From JABFSC01 sp031389045 (lineage in GTDB: Bacteria; Desulfobacterota; Binatia; Bin18): a DNA stretch of 14,523 nucleotides. Position numbers and translations under genes: made by a program. The stretch's first letter is position 1. Each line of letters begins with the position of its first letter. Location of the stretch: contig JANMSE010000096.1 in NCBI GenBank assembly GCA_031389045.1, positions 1 through 14,523 of the forward strand. Direction: 5' to 3'. The notes beneath the pieces were generated by a model that worked only from the letters and a program-made list of their open reading frames with translations, searched no databases and had not been told where the DNA came from. This document shows positions 8,375 to 14,049 of this stretch, in pieces.

Positions 8375-9018
8375 GATAACTGCTCCTTGTAGTGTGGGCT
8401 CAGGATTCCATGAAAGAGAAGGTCCAAAAGAATGTTGGCATCGTCGGCGGCGGACCGGGTTGTGAGTCCGAGGGTGCGTTGCTGAAAACAGCCGCGCATG
8501 GCCTCATTAAGGGCGAAGGCGGACGCCTCGGCATCGTGGGGACGGAGGACGCCGGCGGCGATGCCTTCCTTGATGACGCTAGCGATGAAGTTGATGTAGC
8601 TCAGGTAGAGGTCGAGCATCTGCGCGGCTTCGGGATGGTTCGGAGCGGCGGCCAAGAAGTTCCGTTCCAGCAGCAGGGTCTTGAAGAAGTCGCGGTTGGT
8701 ATCACTCAGATCGAGACTGGCCTCGACCAGGCGGCAGAGTTTTTCCAGTGGGGTTTTGACTTCCTCCACCTCGGTGCGAATCTGATTGACGAAGTTCGCC
8801 ATGCCCTGCTCGACGGCGGCCTTGAGCAGTTCCTCTTTGGTGTGAAAGTAGAGGTAGACCGTGCCCTTGGCGATTTTAGCTTCCTCGGCGACCCGATCAA
8901 TGGTGACCCCCTGAAAGCCGTGCCGCGCGACGACCCGACAGGCCGCATCAAGCAGCTCACGGGTACGAAAGTCCCTTACCAACCTCTCTTTAGTAAACGC
9001 GACTGAATTTTTAGTCAT
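8371..9018 (-). CDS. TetR/AcrR-family repressor of the efflux operon
   Basis: The 215-residue product is a TetR-type regulator. The helix-turn-helix is at about 38-58 (VTIDRVAEEAKIAKGTVYLYF), followed by KEELLKAAVE and an all-helical ligand-binding part with no resemblance I can assign to a ligand. It is the first gene of the tetR - adaptor - pump operon and presumably represses it, releasing DNA when a pump substrate binds. The ATG at 9018 starts the conserved sequence. Upstream codons remain open to 9246, through a repeat and into a mazF remnant, so a 291-residue readthrough product is possible but not expected to be the main one. No Shine-Dalgarno precedes the ATG, whose context is an operator and a probable leaderless promoter. 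Confidence 0.9.
   Translation of the reverse strand: MTKNSVAFTKERLVRDFRTRELLDAACRVVARHGFQGVTIDRVAEEAKIAKGTVYLYFHTKEELLKAAVEQGMANFVNQIRTEVEEVKTPLEKLCRLVEASLDLSDTNRDFFKTLLLERNFLAAAPNHPEAAQMLDLYLSYINFIASVIKEGIAAGVLRPHDAEASAFALNEAMRGCFQQRTLGLTTRSAADDANILLDLLFHGILSPHYKEQLS
8383..8388 (-). promoter_or_regulatory. Ribosome binding site deciding the GTG start of the adaptor
   Basis: AAGGAG on the minus strand lies 8 bases before the GTG at 8374 and inside the end of tetR. It supports the GTG start rather than a downstream in-frame codon. Confidence 0.65.
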
Positions 9019-9021
9019 ATG

Positions 9022-9039
9022 ACTGACTGTACAGTCAGT
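9022..9039. promoter_or_regulatory. TetR operator: perfect 18-bp palindrome
   Basis: ACTGACTGTACAGTCAGT is a perfect palindrome located 4-21 bases upstream of the tetR ATG. A second perfect palindrome, AGTCATATGACT (9013-9024), overlaps it and contains the start codon. This gives a ladder of AGTC/GACT half-sites. Position and symmetry are those of a TetR-family autoregulatory site. Protein binding is inferred. Confidence 0.8.
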
Positions 9040-9054
9040 AAAAAAAGAAGGCAA
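9026..9054 (-). promoter_or_regulatory. Probable leaderless promoter of tetR and the efflux operon
   Basis: On the minus strand TTGCCT (9054-9049) and TACAGT (9031-9026) match the sigma-70 boxes at 4 of 6 positions each, with an exact 17-bp spacer. The -10 box is the right half of the operator. Transcription would begin about 7 bases on, at or next to the A of ATG (9018), which agrees with the lack of a ribosome site. Confidence 0.5.
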
Positions 9055-9074
9055 GGGGCGGGAGGAGGGGAAGG

Positions 9075-9102
9075 AAAAATCAAAAGGCAAAAGGCAAAAA
9101 TA
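9075..9102. repeat. Heptamer repeat (AAAAGGC type) upstream of tetR
   Basis: Four heptamers in register: AAAAATC, AAAAGGC, AAAAGGC, AAAAATA. The complement, TTTTGCC, recurs inside the array at 10843-10877, so both belong to one repeat family. The array fills part of the gap between the mazF remnant and tetR. Confidence 0.75.
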
Positions 9103-9138
9103 GGAGAAAGGGGGAGGGTCCGAAACGGAGAATCGGAG

Positions 9139-9246
9139 ATTGAAGAGGTTATTCTGAATCACGACATGCGGATGGCGGTAGGCGGGCTCGGAACCGGACG
9201 GGTCACCAAGATCGACCCAGAAAATATCGCCCCGATGGATTACCAT
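9139..9246 (-). pseudogene. mazF/pemK-like endoribonuclease toxin, truncated after 36 codons
   Basis: The first 36 residues are an unmistakable MazF/PemK start: RGDIFWVDLGDPSGSEPAYR (5-24), then HPHVVIQNNLFN. The Arg after the loop (Arg24), which helps catalysis in the family, is present. Full toxins have about 105-120 residues and continue with the strand carrying the Thr/Ser site and the dimer helix; all of that is missing. After Asn36 the sequence turns into low-complexity repeat DNA that stays open and joins tetR in the same frame. The ATG overlaps the antitoxin stop, as in intact mazEF pairs. It should have no RNase activity. Confidence 0.8.
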
Positions 9247-9494
9247 TCGCCTGCAACTATCTGTCGATGCCGCCGACGCATCTGGCCACGGAGCGCGGCC
9301 TCAGCCAAGTCTGGAGCGTCCGCATGGGCTTCGTTGATCTGTTGTAAGAGTCGTTGACTCTGATGGCGATGCAGAAACTCTTCCACGGCTAACGCGAATA
9401 TGCGGCTGCGCGAAATGTTCATCTTTTCCGCTAACGCCTCAACTTGCTCAAGGAGCGGCTTTTGGAGCGAGATCGCGGTCTTGACGCTTGCCAT
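9240..9494 (-). CDS. Ribbon-helix-helix antitoxin (MazE-like)
   Basis: The 84-residue protein has an N-terminal ribbon-helix-helix DNA-binding domain: strand VKTAISL (4-10), then helices 11-24 and 28-43 with the turn MNISRS. It ends in a charged helical tail expected to bind the toxin (AALRGQMRRRHRQIVAGEW). It acts as dimeric autorepressor and toxin neutraliser in mazEF-type modules. Its stop overlaps the start of the mazF remnant, so it belonged to that pair. With the toxin broken it is now an orphan antitoxin. The open frame looks intact. No good Shine-Dalgarno is seen; TATAAC lies only 3 bases before the ATG. Confidence 0.8.
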   Translation of the reverse strand: MASVKTAISLQKPLLEQVEALAEKMNISRSRIFALAVEEFLHRHQSQRLLQQINEAHADAPDLAEAALRGQMRRRHRQIVAGEW

Positions 9495-9580
9495 AGTGTT
9501 ATACCAGTGTTCCTACCACGAGCATGGATTACCAGAACCGTGCAGTCAAGGCGCAAAGCGAGAGCCAGGGAGAATCTTTT

Positions 9581-9595
9581 CTAGAAATCATCTAG
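9581..9595. promoter_or_regulatory. Inverted repeat between two divergent antitoxin-type genes
   Basis: CTAGA and TCTAG flank a 5-base spacer. The site lies in the 171-bp gap between the mazE-like gene and the plus-strand gene at 9666. It may be an operator, but a 5-bp arm can arise by chance. Confidence 0.3.
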
Positions 9596-9600
9596 CACTG

Positions 9601-9614
9601 CTTGACGGGTCAAG
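9601..9614. promoter_or_regulatory. Palindrome over a -35-like box upstream of the small protein/HNH pair
   Basis: CTTGAC, two bases, GTCAAG: a perfect 6-bp inverted repeat containing TTGACG (9602-9607). TATATC (9623-9628) follows with a 15-bp spacer, two bases short of ideal. The arrangement fits an autoregulated promoter for the gene at 9666, but binding is not shown. Confidence 0.4.
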
Positions 9615-9665
9615 GGCGTCATTATATCCGCCTCACTTGGGGTACGTATTCCCACGAGGTGAATC

Positions 9666-10010
9666 ATGTCCGAGTCGTTACGCTATATCACGAATGACCG
9701 AGGCGAACGCGTTGGCGTCCTGCTTGATGTTGAAGAATATCGTCGGCTGGTCAGCCCGACGGAGAGAGATCGGGAACTCCTGGTTGGATTAAGTCAGGCC
9801 GAGTTAGACGCGCTCGCGCACAGCGCGCTGGCTCCAGTAGAGCAAGCGCGCCTGGACGATTTGTTAGCGCGGCATGCGGATACCCAGCTTACTGCCGAGG
9901 AACTTGCTGAAGTCGATCGTTTTTTAGCACAGATTGACCAGCTCACTCTCCTGAAAACCCGTGCTCGGTATACACTCGCGTGCCAGCACGAGCCGGCGTC
10001 AGTGGGATGA
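9666..10010 (+). CDS. Small antitoxin-like protein paired with an HNH endonuclease
   Basis: The 114-residue protein begins with SLRYITNDRGERVGVLLDVEEYRRLV, a layout like the beta-beta-helix start of Phd/YefM-type and related antitoxins. It continues as charged helices (about 40-105) with the pattern LSQAELDALAHSALAPVEQARLDDLL. No enzymatic motif is seen. GAGGTG lies 5 bases upstream of the ATG. Its stop overlaps the start of the HNH gene (ATGA), so the two are translationally coupled and probably act together. A toxin-antitoxin or accessory role is inferred only from the arrangement. It is divergent from the mazE-like gene. I recognise the type of protein but not a named family. Confidence 0.75.
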   Translation: MSESLRYITNDRGERVGVLLDVEEYRRLVSPTERDRELLVGLSQAELDALAHSALAPVEQARLDDLLARHADTQLTAEELAEVDRFLAQIDQLTLLKTRARYTLACQHEPASVG

Positions 10011-10438
10011 GTGCGTACCTTCCTGTTGAACTTCGGCGGCAGGTGCGGGCGAGGTTCGCCAATCGTTGTGCCTACTGCAAAACCTCGGAAGCGCTCACGT
10101 CCGCGACGTTTGAGATTGAGCATATCGTTCCCCGTTCCGCGAACGGCGACACAGTTCCCGGCAACCTCTGCCTCGCCTGTCCAACGTGCAATCGTTTCAA
10201 GGCGTATCGTCAGATGGCGCTTGATCCAGTGACCCAACACGAGGTCCCGTTGTTTCACCCACGGCAACAGACCTGGGAAGAGCATTTCACTTGGAGTGAA
10301 GATGCCTCGGACATCGTAGGTAAGACTCCTGTAGGGCGAGCAACCATCGTCGCTCTTAAAATGAACCGCCTTCAGCTTACCCGTGTCCGTCGTATGTGGG
10401 TCACAATGGGAGAACATCCACCCAAGCCGGATGAGTAA
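10007..10438 (+). CDS. HNH endonuclease
   Basis: The 143-residue product carries a complete zinc-supported HNH nuclease core. CAYC at 21-24 is the first zinc knuckle, EIEHIVPRS at 36-44 holds His39, GNLCLACPTCNRFK at 52-65 holds Asn53 and the second knuckle Cys58/Cys61, and Asn62 completes the motif. The C-terminal half has LFHPRQQTWEEHFTW (82-96) and GRATIVALKMNR (110-121), typical of a family of short stand-alone HNH proteins common in cyanobacteria and soil bacteria. Such enzymes nick or cut DNA, but the target is unknown. The start is ATG at 10007, overlapping the upstream stop by 4 bp. A GTG at 9980 would add nine residues not belonging to the family. The gene converges with the large regulator 125 bp downstream. 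Confidence 0.85.
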   Translation: MSAYLPVELRRQVRARFANRCAYCKTSEALTSATFEIEHIVPRSANGDTVPGNLCLACPTCNRFKAYRQMALDPVTQHEVPLFHPRQQTWEEHFTWSEDASDIVGKTPVGRATIVALKMNRLQLTRVRRMWVTMGEHPPKPDE

Positions 10439-10444
10439 AAGGGA

Positions 10445-10522
10445 GGCCGAATGGAACCGAAACCGGGAAATCCCCCTTCTTGGTCTCCAATTCTCCCCCG
10501 TCGCCGTTTCTCCGATTCGGTC
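10445..10522. repeat. Repeat-like, imperfectly self-complementary DNA between convergent genes
   Basis: Between the HNH gene and the regulator, AGGCCGAAT near 10445 can pair (with one G-U) with ATTCGGTCT near 10515. TCTCCGATT (10509-10517) is the complement of AATCGGAGA seen at 9131-9139. It may be a worn member of the same repeat family and could help separate the convergent transcripts. No intrinsic terminator with a T-run is seen. Confidence 0.35.
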
Positions 10523-10563
10523 TTCTTTCCCCACAGGCCGCCCTGGATTCCGCTTTGCTTCAT

Positions 10564-13500
10564 TCAGGCTCCTTGCGGGGGAACCGCGAGCGTATCCAAT
10601 AATGACTTGGCGGCACACAAATCGTCCGTGGCAAAGCCTTCCGTGAACCACGCATACAAGGGCGCCAATACCTGTCGTGCCGCAAGGCTTTTTCCCTCTT
10701 GGTGCCAAAGCCGCGCTAAGCTGACCGTAGCCCGCAGTTCCAGCGACTTCGCCTGCTGCTGCTGGGCAATCTCGATCGCTTTCAGGAAGCATACTTCGGC
10801 TTCTTGGGGGCTGGGGGTTAGGGGCTGGGGGCTAGTTTTTATTTTTGACTTTTGCCCTTTGACTTTTGACTTTTGACTTGCTCGTTGCAGCAACAGCTCG
10901 CCCTTGAGCCGATATAACTCCGCTTGGTTGAAATACTCACCTGTGTCCTCCGCGAGTGCCAGCGCTTTTTCCAGAATGAGAACCCCTTCTTCTTCCTGAC
11001 TATTCCGTCCATAGGCATCCGCCAGCAGCGAGAGGATGCAGGTCTGACCCAGGTGCATGCCAGTGTCCCGCCATGCGGCAAGGCCCTGAGTAATCTGTTC
11101 AACCCCGCGCGCAGTCTGCCCTTGCCGCGCCAACGCCCAGCCTTGCATCACCATCCCCAAGGTCGCCCAATGCGGAAACCCTTGCTGCCTCGCATACTCG
11201 ATGTGTTCAGCGGCATAGCGAGCCACCACCTCGACAGGCTCGACCGTGGCCGCCAACAGCGTGCGCAGATTCAGCGCGGTCGCCACCAAATAGGGTTGCG
11301 CGAGCTCCAGCGCCAACGTACAGGCGGCCTCCATCTGGCTGCGGGCCTGATCGGCATACCCACGAAACCATAAGAGTTGCGCGGTGTAGGCGCCACACAC
11401 CACACGGGGGTCCACCATGTCGAGGGAAACCAGCGCGTGCAGGCTCGCGCGGTGTGACTCTGTATCATAGAGAGCGAGCACCCGATCAAGCTGCTCCTGG
11501 GCGGCAGCGAAGTGTCCCGCGTAGATATGAGAGAATCCCACCGTGAGATGCCCCCCCAGGGACGATCCATTTTCGTGTCCCTGTTCCACTAAATGCAGGA
11601 TTTGGTTGGCGATCTCGGAGCCTACCGAGATGTCGCCACGAAACATGCTCAGGCTCCATTGGCCCACCAGCGCGTACCAAAGCTGGAGTGGGTTGCCACT
11701 GTGCTGGCTCAGCGCCTGCGCCCGTTGCAGCGCCTGTGTCACCGCGGGAGAGCCTTCGCCATGCACGGTCAGCAAGGAAAGACCCAGGTTGAGCTGGAGC
11801 GTGAACTCTTGTTGCGTGCGGTCTGGTGTATCCGGCAGGCTCCGCAGCAATCCGATAGCTTTGGTGAAATACTCAACGGCCTCACGATACGCATACCGCT
11901 GCGTGGCGTTCTGAGCAGCCTGCGCGAGATAGTGCAGGGCTCGTGGCACGTTCCGCCCACGGTCGAAGTGGAGGGCCAGCTCCGCGGCATGCTCACCGGC
12001 GTGGGTTGCGTAGACCGCCTCTTTGACCTCCGCGAGGCGCTGATGCAGGCGGGCACGACGCGACTCCGACAATCGGTCGTATACCACTTGCTGATAGAAG
12101 GCATGCGACAGGCCATAGCGCTCGGTCATGGTTCCGTCAGCCTGTGTCTCGCCACCGTACGCACGCAAGAGCTGCTCGCGCTTGGTGAGCCGTTCACACC
12201 GCTCTTCAACCACACGCGGGGCTTCTTCAAGACAGTCGGCAAGCACGGCCACGGAGGCGTCTTCCCCCACCACGCTCACGACCTCAAGAAGACGCTGTTC
12301 TTCCAGGGCAAGTCGCATGACGTGCTGCTCAATCAACGGGCGCAGACTGGCAGGGACACTCACCTCAATCTCCCCGACTGGGATGGTGAGGTGCCAGTGT
12401 CCCTGCTGCTCGACGATCACGCCACGTGTCACCAGGTCCGCGACGACGTTGACCAAAAACAGCGGATTCCCATCAGTTCGGTGGTGGAGCGCTCGCGCGA
12501 GGAGAGGAAGAACAAGAGCAGTCGCGCCCGCCTCGGAAAACCGCGCGGTCAGATAGACCCGCACCTCTTCTTCTGTCAGCAGCTCCGGTGCCAGCTCCAC
12601 GCATAACCGATGGGCGTGTAGCTCCTGCTTGATATGTTTCACCGGATGGTCACTGATGATGACATCGACCGGACGATAGCTGGCAATCACCAAGAGGCGG
12701 GCCACCTCTCGGCGTCGCGCGAGAGCCGTCAGCAGTGAAAGCGTGGCGTAGTCACTCCACTGCAAGTCTTCCAGCACCAACACCAGCGGGGACTCCGTGG
12801 TCAGGACTTCCAGCATGTCAACCATCTCCCGCAGCATCCGTTCTGGGGTCGCACCGAGGATCTCTCGTTGCATAGCGGCGCGATCGTCAGGAGACAGCAA
12901 CGCGGGCATCTGCACCAGCCACAGCGGCGCATGCTGGCGCAACAAGGCAATCAGGCGTGCCCCTTCCGGACCACGACACAGACGTCCAAGGGCATCAAGC
13001 ATGGGCAGATACGCTTCTCCTGCTCCATAGTGTTCAATGCATTGTCCACGGGCGATCCAGGGGACAGGGGTTGAAAGCAGTTCGGAGTTCGGGGTTCGGA
13101 GTGCGGAATTATGGACTCCGAACTCTTCGCGACTCCGCACGCCGAACACAAAGGCTTCGATCAGCGTGGTCTTGCCAATCCCAGCTTCCCCCGTCACAAA
13201 GACAAGCTGTCGCTCACCACGTAATGCCTTGGCCAGGTACTGGTGCAGTTGCCTCAGTTCGGCTTCTCGACCCACCAAGGCAGGGGCTGGGGGTTGGGTG
13301 CTAGGGGCTAGGGGGGAAACGGGACCAGTCTCTAGCCTCAAGCCTCTAGTCTCTTCTTTGCTACTGTCTACTGAATACTGACTACTGACTACTTTCCCGA
13401 TGAACCGATACCCCCGCCGATGCACGGTTTCGATAAAGCGCGGCGACCTGGCATCGTCCCCTAGCACGGTGCGAATTTCGTTGATGCAGACCTTGAGGAC

Positions 13501-13701
13501 CGTGTCCGTCACATACGTGCCAGGCCACACCGTTTGCAGGAACGTCTCTTTGGTGACCAACTGGCCGGCATGGTCCACGAGCACCCGCAGCACGGCGTAC
13601 GCTTTTGGCGTCAACGTGAGCGACGCACTATCTCGCCACAGACACTCATTGACTGGATCAAGGGAGAACGGCGGAAAAGTAATCTGTGCTGAAGCATCCA
13701 T
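10564..13701 (-). CDS. Giant regulator: PhoB/CadC-type winged helix + AAA/STAND ATPase + TPR-like C-terminus
   Basis: The 1045-residue cytoplasmic regulator starts with a Trans_reg_C winged helix (about 8-103; TPKAYAVLRVLVDHAG at 31-46, FIETVHRRGYRFIGKV at 89-104). An ATPase follows from 141 (LVGREAELRQL) with Walker A GEAGIGKTT (171-179) and Walker B LVLVLEDLQWSD (306-317). A long helical TPR-like half from about 610 to the end resembles the sensor part of MalT/STAND regulators. Such proteins usually bind a ligand through the repeats, hydrolyse ATP and switch on nearby genes. Three stretches are heptamer-repeat DNA read as protein: residues about 103-140 (linker), 186-212 (just after Walker A) and 940-967 (QKSKVKGQKSKIK). 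The frame stays open through all of them. The ATG at 13701 is chosen because the family sequence begins there; an upstream start at 13788 would overlap the divergent gene. Neither has a clear ribosome site. Confidence 0.88.
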   Translation of the reverse strand: MDASAQITFPPFSLDPVNECLWRDSASLTLTPKAYAVLRVLVDHAGQLVTKETFLQTVWPGTYVTDTVLKVCINEIRTVLGDDARSPRFIETVHRRGYRFIGKVVSSQYSVDSSKEETRGLRLETGPVSPLAPSTQPPAPALVGREAELRQLHQYLAKALRGERQLVFVTGEAGIGKTTLIEAFVFGVRSREEFGVHNSALRTPNSELLSTPVPWIARGQCIEHYGAGEAYLPMLDALGRLCRGPEGARLIALLRQHAPLWLVQMPALLSPDDRAAMQREILGATPERMLREMVDMLEVLTTESPLVLVLEDLQWSDYATLSLLTALARRREVARLLVIASYRPVDVIISDHPVKHIKQELHAHRLCVELAPELLTEEEVRVYLTARFSEAGATALVLPLLARALHHRTDGNPLFLVNVVADLVTRGVIVEQQGHWHLTIPVGEIEVSVPASLRPLIEQHVMRLALEEQRLLEVVSVVGEDASVAVLADCLEEAPRVVEERCERLTKREQLLRAYGGETQADGTMTERYGLSHAFYQQVVYDRLSESRRARLHQRLAEVKEAVYATHAGEHAAELALHFDRGRNVPRALHYLAQAAQNATQRYAYREAVEYFTKAIGLLRSLPDTPDRTQQEFTLQLNLGLSLLTVHGEGSPAVTQALQRAQALSQHSGNPLQLWYALVGQWSLSMFRGDISVGSEIANQILHLVEQGHENGSSLGGHLTVGFSHIYAGHFAAAQEQLDRVLALYDTESHRASLHALVSLDMVDPRVVCGAYTAQLLWFRGYADQARSQMEAACTLALELAQPYLVATALNLRTLLAATVEPVEVVARYAAEHIEYARQQGFPHWATLGMVMQGWALARQGQTARGVEQITQGLAAWRDTGMHLGQTCILSLLADAYGRNSQEEEGVLILEKALALAEDTGEYFNQAELYRLKGELLLQRASQKSKVKGQKSKIKTSPQPLTPSPQEAEVCFLKAIEIAQQQQAKSLELRATVSLARLWHQEGKSLAARQVLAPLYAWFTEGFATDDLCAAKSLLDTLAVPPQGA
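10805..10877. repeat. Two adjoining heptamer arrays inside the regulator gene (3' part)
   Basis: On the plus strand 10805-10832 reads TGGGGGC, TGGGGGT, TAGGGGC, TGGGGGC. After a short gap 10843-10877 reads TTTTGAC, TTTTGCC, CTTTGAC, TTTTGAC, TTTTGAC. Both keep a strict 7-base period. Their complement is translated as the Lys/Ser/Gln- and Pro-rich piece at residues about 940-967. Confidence 0.85.
13080..13151. repeat. GTTCGGA heptamer repeat with inverted part, inside the ATPase domain
   Basis: Plus strand 13080-13107 reads GTTCGGA, GTTCGGG, GTTCGGA, GTGCGGA. The following ACTCCGAAC (13115-13123) is the complement of GTTCGGAGT, so a hairpin can form. It is translated in frame as regulator residues about 186-207. 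Confidence 0.8.
13282..13395. repeat. Three successive heptamer arrays in the winged helix-ATPase linker
   Basis: 13282-13316: AGGGGCT, GGGGGTT, GGGTGCT, AGGGGCT, AGGGGGG. 13331-13351: TCTAGCC, TCAAGCC, TCTAGTC. 13361-13395: CTACTGT, CTACTGA, ATACTGA, CTACTGA, CTACTTT. They code for the whole linker, residues about 103-140. Confidence 0.85.
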
Positions 13702-13710
13702 GAGCGAACG

Positions 13711-13732
13711 GAAATCTAACCGAAACCTAACC
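13711..13732. promoter_or_regulatory. Tandem 11-bp direct repeat in front of the PhoB-type regulator
   Basis: GAAATCTAACC (13711-13721) and GAAACCTAACC (13722-13732) are head-to-tail 11-mers with one difference. They lie 10 bases upstream of the regulator ATG (13701), in the gap to the divergent gene. Eleven-bp tandem half-sites are the standard target shape for OmpR/PhoB-type winged helices, so this is a candidate autoregulatory site also able to act on 13765. Confidence 0.55.
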
Positions 13733-13764
13733 TCTTCCTTACGACAACGGGAGCCCTTTCTCTT

Positions 13765-14049
13765 ATGCTGCTCTTCGTTATGGCGCAACTAGAGCAGACG
13801 ACGACTTTCGCATCCCAAGGACAAGAGGAGCCGCGCAGGGCAACCACCACAAAGCCTGCCTTGCCCCGCGACCGCGCCTTTGTCGTGCAGTTCTCCGCCG
13901 ACGCGACAGGGGAGGCCGCGCGGTTCTCCGGACGAGTCGAACACGTGATGTCGGGGCAGGTCAACCAGTTCTCCTCACCGGAGGAGTTGGTGACGTTCCT
14001 TGCCGACGTCCTCGGGACAACATCCACACAGGAAATAGACCGCAAATAG
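13765..14049 (+). CDS. Small conserved hypothetical protein, divergent from the regulator
   Basis: The 94-residue protein has a Thr/Gln/Arg-rich, probably disordered start (to about 35). A compact C-terminal half follows: AFVVQFSADATGEAARFSGR (38-57), VEHVMSGQVNQFSSPEELVTFLADVL. The pattern 'F-V-Q-F ... F-G-R-V-E-H-V-x-S-G ... F-S-S-x-E-E-L' looks like a small recurring family I have seen beside regulators, without known function. There is no signal peptide or membrane segment and no catalytic motif. The start at 13765 has GGGAG 11 bases upstream; ATG 13780 (89 residues) is an alternative with no ribosome site. Its head-to-head position with the giant regulator suggests it is a target of it. 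Confidence 0.6.
   Translation: MLLFVMAQLEQTTTFASQGQEEPRRATTTKPALPRDRAFVVQFSADATGEAARFSGRVEHVMSGQVNQFSSPEELVTFLADVLGTTSTQEIDRK

Noticed and set aside
9794..10792. Minus-strand open frame of 332 codons across the HNH pair
   Set aside because: It covers two genes with firm motifs on the plus strand and would run into the regulator's 3' end; its composition is Arg/Ser/Cys-rich.
11593..12606. Plus-strand open frame of 337 codons opposite the regulator
   Set aside because: The minus-strand frame has conserved ATPase and TPR-like sequence; the antisense product shows no motif and no ribosome site.
13282..13395. CRISPR-like array
   Set aside because: Units are 7 bases and contiguous, with no spacers of unique sequence and no cas genes nearby.
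13702..13788. Upstream ATG (13788) for the giant regulator
   Set aside because: The extra 29 residues are basic and outside the winged helix, overlap the divergent gene, and would turn the 11-bp repeat into coding DNA.
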